This document shows positions 12,400 to 23,821 of a DNA stretch of 64,000 nucleotides, piece by piece; position 1 is the stretch's first letter, and each line of letters starts with the position of its first letter. This DNA comes from Boswellia sacra. Its lineage: Eukaryota > Streptophyta > Magnoliopsida > Sapindales > Burseraceae. The DNA is taken from positions 20,980 to 84,979 of the forward strand of contig SNVD02013770.1 in NCBI GenBank assembly GCA_013180625.2, read 5' to 3'. The notes under the pieces were generated by a model. That model saw nothing but the letters and a program-made list of their open reading frames with translations. It was not told the DNA's origin and searched no databases. The position numbers and the translations under genes were made by a program.

Positions 12400-12900
12400 A
12401 GTGGGAAAAAGACTAGGCAGAGGTTATAGAAAGATTAAGGGGATACTTGAAGCACATACCAGTCCTATCGACGCCCATTCAAGGAAAGAACCTTTACTTA
12501 TATTTGGCCGTATCAGTTGTAATGGTGAGTAGCGTATTATTACAAGAAGATCAAGAGGTGTAGAGACTGATAACTTTCACCAGCAAAATCCTTAGTGACC
12601 TAAAAACAAGGTACACGACTGTTAAAGAATTGATCATAGCTCTGTTCCATCCAAAAACTTGCATACTACACTACTTCTAAACCTATCAAATTCACGTCCC
12701 AATCACATATTTCCTTAAAGCGCTTATGTGTAAGCCCGATCTGAGTGATAGAATGACCAAATAGGCCATGAAGTTGAGCACTTTAGACATCACCTTCCAT
12801 TTGTGAACTGTAAAAAAGGGCAAGTCCTGACCGATTTCATGCTAGAGTATGAGCCCATTATCGAAGATTCTACGTTAAAGGGGTCAGGGGATGAAGGAGA
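12400..12900 (+). pseudogene. RNase H domain of the Tat element
   Basis: The frame shows LRGYLKHIPVLSTPIQGKNL and LYLAVSVVMVSSVLLQED, then TFTSKILSDLKTRYTTVKE. This is the gypsy RNase H pattern in which the first acidic residue precedes V-S-x-V-L, and E follows R-Y-x-x-x-E-K. The first catalytic Asp is not obvious (LYLAVS). Several TAG/TGA stops interrupt it. Confidence 0.65.
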
Positions 12901-13225
12901 AGTGTTACAAATTCACGTTGACAGATCCTCAAATATGGCAGGTACTAGAGCAAGCATCCAGATCTGAACGACTGAAGGTTTGATCCTACAGAGAGTTGTC
13001 TAACTAGAGTTCCCAGTGTTAAACAATGAGACTGAATACGCAGCCTTACTCATAGGGCTCAAGATAGCGACGCACCTAAGGGCAAACCACTTGGAGATAC
13101 TGTGCGACTCTTAAACAGTCGGGGAACAATGGGAAAGGGGGTACGAAGTGAAGGATGAGTGCATGGCTACCTACCTGGGTAAAGTAAAGGCCATGGCAGA
13201 GTACTTCAAACATGTGAGTGTCAAA
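12900..13225 (+). pseudogene. Second, archaeal-type RNase H (aRNH) of the Tat element
   Basis: Residues read VLQIHVDRSSNMAGTRASIQ, then a stop, TEGLILQRVV, LEFPVLNNETEYAALLIGLK and LEILCDS. The D (HVD), E (NETEYAAL) and D (CDS) positions of the aRNH fold are all present. It then continues YEVKDECMATYLGKVKAMAE. An extra aRNH between RNase H and integrase is a known feature of Tat-lineage elements, so this domain decides the lineage. Confidence 0.75.
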
Positions 13226-13230
13226 AAGGT

Positions 13231-14732
13231 TTGATAAATAAGAATCGACAAGCTGATAGTCTTGCCTACTCAGCCTCGATGTCAATGGATGGCATCCTTG
13301 AGATTGAGGTTAAAATACTGCATGAACCTAACATTGAGGGTGAGCAACATAGGCGATCAAAGCCCTATTCAGTATCCAAACAAAGAGATTGGATGTGTGA
13401 GATTGTTTATTACCTTAAGGAATGCATTGTCCCCACCAACAAAAAGGAAGCAAAACGCCTAAAAATGAAATCAGCCTGGTATTTTTTAATGAACAAGAAA
13501 CTTTATAAAAAATCTTTCTCTGGGCCATACTTGAAATGTGTATCCAAGGAGGAATCCGTCGCAATATTGGGGGAAGTACATGGGGGCAGTTGTAGGAACC
13601 ATTCAGGAGGTCGTAGCCTAGCTCACTGGATAATGGGACAAGGGTAACATTGGCCATCTTTCCTCGCTAATTCAAAAACTTTTGCCCAAACGCGCCATAA
13701 ATTCCAAAGGTATGCCAACCTTATCCACCAACTAGCTAATCCTTTACACCCTATTTCTAGCCCATGGCCTTTCATTCAATGGGGGGTTAGACATTGTGAG
13801 ACCTTTGTCAAAGACAACAAGGGGAAGCAGCATATTCTCTTGGCTACTTATTACATTACAAAATAGGCAGAGGCCAAGGCTTATAAGATAGTAGTAGCCA
13901 CTGATGTGAAATAGTTCATTTGGGAAAACATTGTATGCAGATTTGGGTTATCTCGGGTTATTATATCCGATAACGGGAAACAATTTGACAATAAGTCATA
14001 AAAGAGTTCTGCAAGGATCATGGGGTAGAGCATCACTTTTCTTATAGGAGTTACCCCTAAGGAAACAGAAAAGCAGAAATCACTAATAAAAGCATATTCT
14101 GTTACCTAAAAAAGAAGCTAGACGAGAGGAAGGGTAAATGGCTCGAGGAATTGCCCTATGTCTTGTGGGTCTATAGAACCATTAGGAGGAGGCCTAGAGG
14201 AGAAACTCCATTTAACTTGACTTATACAGTAGAAGCGATGATACCAACTGAAGCCCTAATGCCTACCATCAAGGAGAACCTAGGAAACTCCTTAGAGAAT
14301 AATGATGCAATTTAGATAGAGCTGGATCTACTTGAGGAGAAGCGGGAAATGGCCTCAATAAGGATAGTCGCATACCAACAATCTATGGAGAAGACTCACA
14401 ATAGCCGAGTCAAAGTTAGAAAATCCAGTAAAGGGCAATGGATATTGAGGAGAGCTATAAAAAATAGGCAAGAACTTAATGCTGGGAAAATGGGGGCTGA
14501 ATGGGAGGGGCCTTATCGAATTGCAGAGGTGCTTGGTAGAGGATCCTACCTCTTAGTCATGATAAATGGTAAGCAAGTCCCTAAACCTTGGGCAACCTCC
14601 ATCTCCGCAAATATTATGCTTGGTAAAAGAATTTTAAAAAAATATAGAGAGAGAGAGAGGGAGGGCACCTTCAAGGTCACCGAAGGAAGTAGCATATGGA
14701 ACTTTTTGTATGTCATAACTCATAGGAGTTAA
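13231..14732 (+). pseudogene. Integrase of the Tat element
   Basis: The N-terminal zinc region includes GEVHGGSCRNHSGGRSLAHW. The catalytic core is visible through frameshifts: a GLDIV-type first Asp near 13790, VIISDNGKQFDNK near 13970 for the second Asp, then NRKAEITNKSI and LWVYRTIRRRPRGETPFNLT for the region with the last acidic residue. The C-terminal domain (14349-14640) reads GKMGAEWEGPYRIAEVLGRG followed by GKQVPKPW, the G-P-Y/F motif of gypsy integrases. Multiple stops make it non-functional. Confidence 0.85.
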
Positions 14733-14889
14733 TGTGAAACTTTTTGTACGGTCATAACTATAAACTTACATGTTTTAAATAGGCCCTAAATGCACAAAAG
14801 GAGTAAAATGGATCCTTTTTCTGAGAAATTTTTTGTGAATGCGTGCTAACTGCTTGATTTTTTTTAAATAACCCACTTGCGACACAAGT

Positions 14890-15480
14890 CATATAAAAAC
14901 AAAAAAGATAGATCTAAGCCACTTGAGTGAGTCTTATCCCTAAGGCCAAAGGAAAGCAACATGTACCATTTGAATGAGTCCTACCCGCAAAAAATATGAG
15001 GGATGGATCTGAGTCACCTAAGCTAGTCAAGGCCAAAGGGAAAGAACCTATGTTGATTGAGCGAGTCTTACCCCTGAAAAGCATAAGGGATAGATCTGAG
15101 CCACCCGATACCTCTAAGGCCAAAACGAAAGGACCTATGCCATTTAACTGAGTCCTACCCCAAAAAAGCACGAGGGATAGATCTTAGCCACTCGAGCTAG
15201 TCTTACCCCTTAGACCAAGGGAAAAGATCTATACCACTTGAACATGTCTCACCCTCGGGAATGGAAGATATAGATTTAAGTTACTAAACCTAGTCCTACC
15301 CTTGACAATAAGAGAAAGAGACCCGTACCATTCAGAAATGTCCTACTTACAAGATCAAGTAGGGCAAGCCCAAACTAGTTTAGCTAGACTTGACCCTAAA
15401 ACAGGAAAAAGCAAACCCATGCAGCTTAAGGGAGTCTTAGGTTAAAGGGAATGAACCTAAGACCTCCAAACAAACACTAC
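14890..15480. repeat. Imperfect tandem repeats downstream of integrase
   Basis: About five diverged units of roughly 100-130 bp. Each contains variants of GGATAGATCTGAGCCAC, GAGTCTTACCCCT, and AAGGCCAAAGGGAAAG followed by ACCTATG. Arrays of this kind between integrase and the 3' LTR are typical of Tat/Ogre elements. No gene is seen in this stretch. Confidence 0.7.
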
Positions 15481-15499
15481 CCTTAAGAACATAAGGATA

Positions 15500-15900
15500 A
15501 ACCTATGTTATGAATTTACACAAGCTCCAAGCAAGTTAAGGGGCCCTAAGCCCCAAACACGTGACAAATTATAGAGGGGGTACAAATTTCCCAAACCAAA
15601 ATATGCATGACATGCGAGAATAAAAAATGAAGAGTGATGTGTCAACTGTAGATATTGAGACAAACTTGAAATAAAAAAAGCTTGAATAAATATATCCCTT
15701 TGTTTCTTACAAATCAAAATATAGATTTCAACTATCAATAATATTAAAGAAGGAAAGAGTCTAGCCCAATCCAGCCTACCAATAGCAACTAGACACGAAA
15801 AAGGTCAAATGTTATTACAAACAGGACCAAAAGGAAAAAGCAACTATATCACATGAACATAAGGACTGCAAACACTGCTACCGCCCCTAATTTGAAGGCC
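15500..15900. other. Untranslated 3' region of the Tat element
   Basis: No recognisable gene, repeat unit or RNA. It lies between the tandem repeats and the antisense ORF. Confidence 0.4.
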
Positions 15901-15901
15901 T

Positions 15902-18440
15902 CTACTCAGCCCTATGAGAGACCTGGCAATAGGGGGTCTTGCCAACACCGTCATTCCCCAAGTGCACATCTTTCGCACATATTGCCTTAATTGTCCTTTC
16001 AATGTCATCATCTCCTAGAGACGCATCCTTCGCATGACCTACCTCGAGGGTTTTGTCAGCACCTTTGTTCCCTAAAGGGACATCTTCAGCATGATCTACC
16101 TCCATAGTCTCGCCTAAACGAGGCCCGTACTCTTTGTCAACTCCTGATCTAATTAGGATCTACTCAACAACCCTGAGCTCTACACCATATGGCTCTAACA
16201 CAAGAAGACCGTCAACCCCACCTTTGTTTATCAAAAAAGCATCTCAACTTGACCGTTGTCGATAGCTCTTACCCATGATGTTTCTGATTCAACACATCTC
16301 TTCCTCATAGCTACAACCCATTCAGCCTTGTTCCCTAGCCGATGAGCGTCAGAGGCCCCACAGCGTTTGATCCATGAATGTTCTATATCCTCAATCATAG
16401 AAACAGCCTACATCGGAGAAGAGGCCTCACTAGCTCATTACACAATCAAAGGAAATGACACCAATAATGACAAAGGTTCAGGAAGAAAAAAGGGGAAAAA
16501 ATAATACATTTTCCCTATATGACTCATTGAAAGCCCTTGGACCTTCAAACATATACTCCTTAGAAGCCCTCAAGGACTCCTCCCAACTCTCTTTAAAAGA
16601 AGAAATGTTCTATCCCATAGCTTGATTCAAGGCCTTTATCCTATCAGACATCATCTCATGATGCAAATTATTAATCACCCTATTCTGCTCCTCTATCCTC
16701 TGCATAACGTGCCGCTTAGCCTTCTTTTCTTCCTTAAAAGCTTAGGTCACCTCACGAAATCTCTCAATGGTGTTTTTAAAAGAAGCCTCCACAGACAATA
16801 ATTTCTGCTTCAATTCCTCATTTTCGCTACTAATCGCCTCTATGATGGCCGATGATGAATTGCAGAGCATCATCTCCCTAACATTGACGATTACTTAAAA
16901 AGCACATATACAACTTCAACGAAACCAAACAAGATGAAACAGGTAGATAGAAGGGTTAGACGCCTTAGAATCTAGCATCGCAAGAAAATAAACCTCCTCA
17001 AAATTAACAGTAAGACCCCAACTCAAATCAAAATCACTCATCCCTCATGCCCTCTCTACATCCATTGGAAGCACCTCACCATCGAGCAAAGTCCAACTAA
17101 TAGCAGGGTCCCCCACACTCTCAGTAGACTGAACATGCACCCCTCTTGACCCTTTTTTTCACAAGTGCTATCATAAATAAATATGGATATAATCTTCCTT
17201 AACTATGCATTTAGGTAAAATGAGGGTATTGGTTGCTTAGGGGTGGAGTACGGGGGAGACCCTTGGCAAACCTAACCAATCCCTTCACTTCCACGCCCTA
17301 AGCAAATGGCTTTCTTGTAACCTCGCCACTCAAAGTATACCTGCTGTCCAACTTCCTTTTACCTAACAGAGAGGCAGCAGATCGCGGGGCCAAACACTCG
17401 ATAATATATTAGGAACTCCACCCTCATAACACCTACAAAGACTCCCTTGCATCCAAGGCCGTCGGAACATCGGTAGACCTTCAAGCAACACTTAGTTATA
17501 CCCGTTGTTTGGTAACAGAATAGGTAAGCCATTTGGTTTGTATTGGCACAACCCCAATCGACTTAGAACTCCCTCGCTTACCACTAGTCAACACTTTAGT
17601 TCCCTCATAATCAACCGTATCACCAGAGTCGTCATCCTCGCTGTCAATGAAACTCCCCCACCTACTTTCCAACTCCTCCCTACCCAAGTTCAAACCTTCC
17701 ATCCTCTCGGGGGGAGCTTCACCAAAAACTTGGTGTAAGGTCAACCCAACCTTGCCCAGTTGGTCGTCCAAATGATAGTAGAGTAGTGGAGAGACTTTGA
17801 CCATAATTATCAAATTGATAGAGGAATTATACACGGTGCTATCACGACTATAGGGACATGCATTCCTTTTCAGATATTTTTCATAACGAAGCCTTGTAAA
17901 GACCGAGGTTGCATAGGAAGTAAGAAGATAAAAAAAAACAGAGAAAGTAGAAACATAAAGAATAAGAGTTGGCTGGTACCAATTTGTCTAAAATACCTAC
18001 AAATTAGGAAGGAAAGACTAATGGCGAGAGCTAGTTGCCTATCATGATCACATAATGCTTCTTCCAATCTTTATTATATTGAGGGAAGCTTGAAAACATG
18101 GAATCCCCTTGCCTCGGAGAGGCAAAATACCACCCGGGCTCCCTTGTAACTCCATTAGTTAGTAAGAACACATGAAATCTAAGAGACCTAAATCAAGTCG
18201 TTGGTCTTTATTAAGCGCAGTCATAACAATGATGATCCTAAAAATGTTGGGCAAAACTTGCATGGGGGACAAGTTGCTATAGTAAAGAAATTTAGCTATC
18301 AATGGATGAAGTGGGAATCGGATAGCTTCCAAATGCCACCAGGAAAAAACTGTAGAAGAATTGTCTCCCTGCCCAACCGAAAAGTCACTGCCTTTGACCT
18401 CCTCTAAAAATACATCCTTAAGAACATCATACTTTCATCG
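15902..18440 (-). pseudogene. Antisense ORF of the Tat element ('putative gypsy-type transposon' domain plus coiled coil)
   Basis: Read on the reverse strand from about 18440, the first part (to about 18190) is continuous: GSDFSVGQGDNSSTVFSWWH, then LEAIRFPLHPLIAKFLYYSN, LSPMQVLPNIFRIIIVMTAL and NKDQRLDLG. This matches the plant domain known as putative gypsy-type transposon (PF04195), with its R-F-P-L-H-P-x-I and P-x-Q-x-x-P-N motifs. DWKKHYVIM (about 18070) corresponds to that domain's W-K-x-x-F-F-F-V. Then follow an acidic middle (17834-17496, FIDSEDDDSGDTVDYEG) and a long coiled coil at 16900-16520 (SENEELKQKLLSVEASFKNT, KKAKRHVMQRIEEQNRVINN). The repeat-like tail is at 16105-15902. Stops and shifts are present. 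An ORF antisense to pol at this place is characteristic of some Tat elements; its function is unknown. Confidence 0.7.
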
Positions 18441-18449
18441 AAACTTTGA

Positions 18450-19310
18450 CAAGGGCATACAACATATGGGAGATATCTTAAAAGGTATGATGTAGGGTAA
18501 GAATGAGGGCCAAAAAATGAAACAGTAAGGCTAGCCAAAAAATAAGGTGAAATAAAAAAAGAGGCACTCTAGGGCCAAACTGATAAGGAAACACGTAATA
18601 GAGAGGAGCAGAGGGCTTTGAAGGCTTAAATAAAGGAAGAAAGGCATAATAAGACTGTTACCTGAGGATTCAAAGGGACATGAGTTAACTTGAAAGGTGA
18701 AAATGGCAACTATATGCAAAAAATGAACAAACCTGGTTCAAACGAGGAGGGGTAACAATCGGGGTTTAAATAACTTGTCCAGCGCAAAGGTGAAAAATCG
18801 CACACAGGGGACATTTTAAATTAGGGAATAGAAACACAACATAAGAAGTAAGGATGAAAACAGGCTTTGACCGAAATAGGAGCCCAGACCAAAATGAGTT
18901 ATTTTGTACAGGGACCAACAGAGTATACCTTTGGTTCTTACAAAAAAAAGAGCGAATGAAGGGAACCAATCCTCACCCTTAAGCTCAACCACGAGATGCC
19001 CAGAGAAGTCCCATTGTATGATGGAACAATGCACCTCTAAAAAAAAGCCCAATCCAATTCTAGCCCAATCTCCCATATCGTAGAAGTCAATTGTTCGAGG
19101 CAAGGTTTGCAGACATTTAATGCAAAAGTTGAGGCCCCCACATAAATAGGAGGATGAATTTAAATTGGAAAAGGGAGTGACCTGAAATATCCATAGAGAG
19201 AGGAAGGAAGATTGCAATTTACACGGAGAAGAAACCATGGCTCTAAGGCGGTGGATTCTACAGGGGAATTAAAGGCCAAAATAGAAACATGGGGCAAGAA
19301 AAAATTGGCC
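18450..19310. other. Region upstream of the antisense ORF, no coding seen
   Basis: No recognised protein. It would hold the promoter and 5' leader of the antisense ORF (transcribed leftward), but no motif can be assigned with confidence. Confidence 0.3.
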
Positions 19311-20050
19311 AAAAGAGGGGGGGTTGGTGTTGGGGGTTTTAGGTAAGTGGGGGGCTCTAGAATGGCTAGAAAGAAGAGACGGAGGTGGGACATATGTGCA
19401 AGGAAAGAGGGGATCGACCCCTGCATCGATGCAGGGGAGGGGACCTATGTACATCTTAAGGGGGGCCTTTGCAAGAAAGAAGAGAGATGAATTCAAGAGA
19501 AGGGAAGAAACATTTTTCATTTACTCGATTCATTTATGGTTTTGCACTTTGATTTTTAGTATAAATCTTTCATTTAGAAGTTGGGAACCTGACTTTGGCA
19601 TCAGAGTGCCCTTACAAGTACCCATCCCCTTTCCTTGGAGGAGCTGAGTTCAACAAGAATCGAAGTTGTGTTGCTAGACCGTTGCTACTTGGAGGAGTTG
19701 AGTTGGGCTACTGGACAGTTGCTGCCTATTTAAAGAGAGAGCATAAACTTTGAATTGTATCCAACATCCAAGTTGAGATCCAAGTGAAAGAGAGGACGAA
19801 GACAATTTCTTTAGAGAGATTTTATTTTTAATGATTTTATTGTGAGTTGTCTTCTCTTTATTTATTTCTTATTCTTATATTGTGAGTTGTCATCTCTTTA
19901 TTTTTTTCTTATTCTTATTGATTATTGTGAGGAGTTCTTGAAGATGAGAAGAGTCACGTATGTAAAAGTTCTTCTTGAAGAATCACATATGTAAAAGGTC
20001 TAGGAAAATCTATGCGTTAGAATAGAGGAAGTATTGTTAGTTTTCACAGT
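19311..20050 (+). mobile_element. Candidate polypurine tract and 3' LTR of the Tat element
   Basis: A purine run AAAAGAGGGGGGG (19311-19323) is followed by TTGGTGTTGGGGG, consistent with a plus-strand primer and LTR start. A TATA-like ATAAATC lies near 19560. The end is set only approximately by a CA near 20046. Two copies of a 40-bp unit (ATTGTGAGTTGTC, then CTCTTTATTT) lie at 19835-19915. Without the 5' LTR in the window the boundaries cannot be verified. Confidence 0.4.
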
Positions 20051-20432
20051 GTATAGTTAGTTATCACAGACGTAACTGAAAAAAGTTAAGAATAACAGAA
20101 CAGAGAATTTTACATTGTTCGGCTAGCAACTAGCCTACATCCACGGGCAACAAGAGTTGCAATTCACTATCCTATATGTGTTTACACTCGACTTATGACT
20201 CTTTACAATAGTAGCAACCCGCTCACTCACTAACCTGATCTATGCAAACTGGATCACCATTAACACAGCCAAAGTCCTTCGCACACTCTTCTGATATTGC
20301 TCTTCACAGACTCTTTGGACTTAATTATGACGGTTTAGTCAAACACAACCACGATAACTACTACAGAATCATGTAATCACTCAACTTTCTTAAGCTTACA
20401 CGACTCGCTAACTCTTACAAATCAGATCTATA
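20051..20432. other. Target sequence of the Athila insertion, LTR-like, unassigned
   Basis: It contains ACATTGTTCGGCTAGCAACT and CCTACATCCACGGGC, phrases that resemble terminal parts of plant copia LTRs. The same unit presumably continues after the Athila element from 29530 (ACCCAACGCACATGAG). No ORF. Assignment to a family is inference. Confidence 0.3.
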
Positions 20433-20437
20433 AATAT
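20433..20437. repeat. Target-site duplication AATAT (left copy)
   Basis: AATAT directly precedes the LTR at 20438; an identical AATAT follows the other LTR at 29525-29529. Confidence 0.9.
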
Positions 20438-21851
20438 TGATGCGTTCAAAACTAGCAAGTATACTAGTCGCATAAGTAATAAAGTGATAAGTAAGATATC
20501 ATTCCCACGAGGATTGATTCTAATTGAATTTGTTATTTTACAGCAAAAACAGAATAAACGGGGGGTTTTTGTTGATTGATTAACTAGATAAAATATTAAT
20601 GCAAGTAAAGAATAACACAATGCTAACTTAATTGAAGTGAGAATTAATCACTGACGAAAATCTGGTTAAGGGATCATTCTCTGCCACAAGATATGGATTT
20701 GCGAATTAATCATAGAATTGTCATCCAATTACACCATTGAAATTATCAACCGTAGATAACAACAAGCTCTGTTATCCCAATCTTTCCTTACTTTGTTGTT
20801 AAATAAAACAGGCTCTTTATTTAATCTCTATCCATTAAACAACTTAGAACAAGCTCTCTAAATTTAATTCAATGGATGCATTACGATAAGAAAGATAGGT
20901 TGATCTAAGCAATAAATACACAAGCTCGGATTATTTAACTTAGATTGTATTCTCCAATTGCAATCTCTGATCATAATTTTGCCACTAAGGATTAGAAATT
21001 CAAGACAATTACGGATCAAGATTTCTACTCTAGTAATAGAGCACAACCAGATTATATTTAGTTGGCCATTCCAAATACAATCAGCAAGCAATCATAAGCA
21101 TTAGATATGGGAAAATACAAGCAACTTCAATTAGAGAATTAGATAACAACTTCTTGCACAATCAACTCACAAAACCATATCAAGGGCTTTGAAATCACCC
21201 TCAACCAATTCAGATTCAGTTACACATGTTTAAAAACGTGATAAATACAATAAAGTATAGAGACATTCCAAAAAATGAAAGGGAAGGAAAAAACTTAGCA
21301 AATTTGATGAAAATCTCTTAGGATTGTTGTTCTTCCTCTTTCCAAGCCTTCTTTCTCCTTCAAGAACTCTAGGAGATGAGAGAATTCCAGAGTTGTAGCC
21401 TCCACCACATTCTCCCCTCTTCAAGTTATGAAAATAAAACCCTAAAATGTGTTTATATACTCTGTTACAGTAACCTACTACAGTGCCCCGTATTATACAT
21501 GCTACAGTGATTTGTGGAATTACATTTCTACACTTTTCACACTGTTTTGATTATAACTTTCGGTACACTGAATGGATTTATGAACCGTAAATTTCTCTAG
21601 AAAATAGACTTCGAGAGCTTTCCAACGGTATATAATATGTCATCGGTTCATTGTATATCAATACAATTAAATCCGAGAAGATGGTTGACTAGCAGAGGTG
21701 AAAATGAAGGGGTTTTACTCCATTTTTGTGCAAGTTGCTCCAAAACTCCTACAAACATCAAAACCACACAAAAACATAAAAATACCAAGGAATATAGCAA
21801 AGAAACATGGACGAATTAATATGAAAATGATATATAAATAGACACCTATCA
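20438..21851 (-). repeat. 3' LTR of the Athila-type element
   Basis: 1414 bp. On the reverse strand it begins TGATAGGTGTC and ends GAACGCATCA. It pairs with 28110-29524 over its whole length. A third copy of the family LTR is at 61568-62976. Confidence 0.95.
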
Positions 21852-21868
21852 AATTCCCTCACACTTAA
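21852..21868 (-). other. Polypurine tract next to the 3' LTR
   Basis: On the reverse strand AGTGTGAGGGAATT precedes the LTR start TGATAGG. The same position in the relatives reads AGTGTGGGGGAATT (62977-62990) and GGGGGTATT (51570-51580). Confidence 0.75.
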
Positions 21869-23820
21869 ACTTTGCTAGTCCTCGAGCAAGTACAACGATA
21901 TGAAACAAAACTAAACCAAGACAGAATCAAAGAAAAATTAAAACACACCAATGCTTCAACTTGCAAATAGGTCTCAAAGATTGTATTTAATTATAACCCA
22001 AGGAAAACTTCAAAATAATGCACTTGATCAAGAATTTCATCTCAAAGATTAGTTTCGCTTCACTTCAATTCCTCAAGTGTATGTGTGTAGAGCCGTTCTC
22101 ACCTAATCACTTGTAACCCGGATGAGTTTATGCATAAAAATGAATCATATTTAATATTGAAGATGTGTGTATAAATGAACTCCATAGGCCTGCTTTTCAA
22201 GTCACTCTCCACTAATGTAGACATGTACAACACCAAGGATCAATAGGACTTTATTAAGCTTGTAACGTTTGGCTTGGATGAAGATATGATAAAGGATAAT
22301 AATTTGGCTCAAATCACCCACAAACACATAAATGTCATTCAAGATTATGTAGAGCTCAACCCTATAACACAACTTTATTTCAATTCACCAGGTTACTCCC
22401 CCAAACTTATTTAGAACACTCAATCTTCTTTTTTTCTTTTTTTTCTTTTTTTTTCTTTTTTTTGGTAGAAAACAAAAGAAACTACACCCCCACACTTTGT
22501 TGTTTCATTCTTTTTAAGAACACCCAAGGGTATAGATCTCTTTTTCTTTTTTATTTCTTTAACTGCAATTCCCCTCCTCCACACTTAAACAACACATTGT
22601 CCTCAATGTTTAAGTACATGGAAGATAAGTACAGATTGTTTTTCTCTCTCTTTTTTTTTTTACAAACATAATAAAACTCACTTGCATTGCTCATTGCACA
22701 ATCCAACCTCCTCTAACTTCCCAAAACCAGAACATAATTCAAAATGTCATCGTGAATGATCTACATACTCATAGATAAGGGACAAACTGTTTGGAAAAAA
22801 AATTCATTTGAGGTTAGGAAATCTTTTAGTGAGTTAACAAAAAAAAAGGCTTACAAAGGCTCAAAGGGGTAACTAGGGATCAATTTCAATCAAGGTTGGC
22901 TATTAAGGCTCAAACGGTCCAAAGATGGCCTAAATCATTTCCCCAATGTTGCACAGTCTAGGATTTCGCCTCGAGTACCATCAAACAAGTTCTAGAATTC
23001 ATTGAAATCTGAAGAAACACTTAAATTACATAAACTTTCTCTAAGTAAACAAATAACTCAATGATAATGGCTCGGTGCTCAATTTATGCAAGGAATCAAA
23101 GGTAAAGCAAAAACTAATAAACATTTCAAGCACACAGATCCATGCATCATTTATCATTTTCTAAGAGTTATTCTTAATTTAATCATTGCCTTATCATTGA
23201 CCCACAAAATGCAAGAAAAGAGGTACGTGGCGTTGTTTCACCTGAGTCAAGATTGTATATTTCAACAATCCTTAGGACCAGTAGCCCGCAGACTTAAGGT
23301 TTCCAGCCTATATACCTTTATTATGAAAGAAGAAAACAACAAATAAGATACTTCAAACAACATGAAATAAACAAACTACAGATTTATTTAGAGAGAATGC
23401 GTTTCAAGAGTTAAGGAAACCCCGTATTCTGCCATTCTCAGGTTTTTTCACAATATTTTTTTTTTCGAATCGAAACTGATAAAGACAAAAACACATAACA
23501 ACTCTAAATTACAAAAAACTAAACTTACTCATAAAATAACAAAGTCCAACAAGCCAGCAAACAAAAACAAGTCAGTTAGAATGAGTCTAAAAAGTTTAAA
23601 AGTTAGCCTCCTTATTCAGCCATTATGGATTGAAGAGATCCAGAATGCGTTTCAAGAGGAATTGAACTTTTTCAGCCACCACTGTAAAAGCCATGATTAG
23701 AAAATATTACCTAGGGCGAAAGAAATAACCTGAAAAAACTCAAAAGAAATGACATGAAAAATCTCAAATAAACACACTAAAAAGAAAGTAAACAAAAACG
23801 AAGCAAACCAGTAGATAGAG
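21869..23820 (-). other. 3' non-coding region of the Athila-type element
   Basis: No credible protein. Poly-pyrimidine tracts lie at 22431-22463 and 22640-22662. Several blocks, such as CTCTCCACTAATGTAGAC (22206) and GGGATCAATTTCAATCA (22877), recur in the Athila B copy (62977-64000). They also recur, more diverged, in Athila A (51570-53000). The region therefore seems conserved as sequence rather than as protein. Confidence 0.7.
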
Positions 23821-23821
23821 A

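Larger units (their letters stand above)
1..20050 (+). mobile_element. Degenerate Ty3/gypsy element of the Tat lineage (5' end outside window)
   Basis: Domain order on the + strand is gag (1-1330), aspartic protease (from 1443), reverse transcriptase (5859-12300, split), RNase H plus a second archaeal-type RNase H (12400-13225) and integrase (13231-14732). After these come tandem repeats, an antisense ORF and a candidate 3' LTR. The two RNase H domains and the long region with an antisense ORF after integrase are known marks of the plant Tat/Ogre group. Frames are broken by many stops and shifts, so it is a fossil. Two later insertions split it: 1721-5541 and 6397-11886. When each insertion and one copy of its target duplication are mentally removed, the frame resumes correctly. 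The 5' LTR lies left of the window and the 3' limit is uncertain. Confidence 0.85.

Noticed and set aside
18201..18407. 68-codon + strand frame
   Set aside because: It is a shadow of the antisense Tat ORF, whose - strand reading matches a known domain.
22431..22670. Phe/Ser-rich frame as a membrane peptide
   Set aside because: It is a translation of poly-pyrimidine tracts in the Athila 3' region, and Athila B has indels in it.
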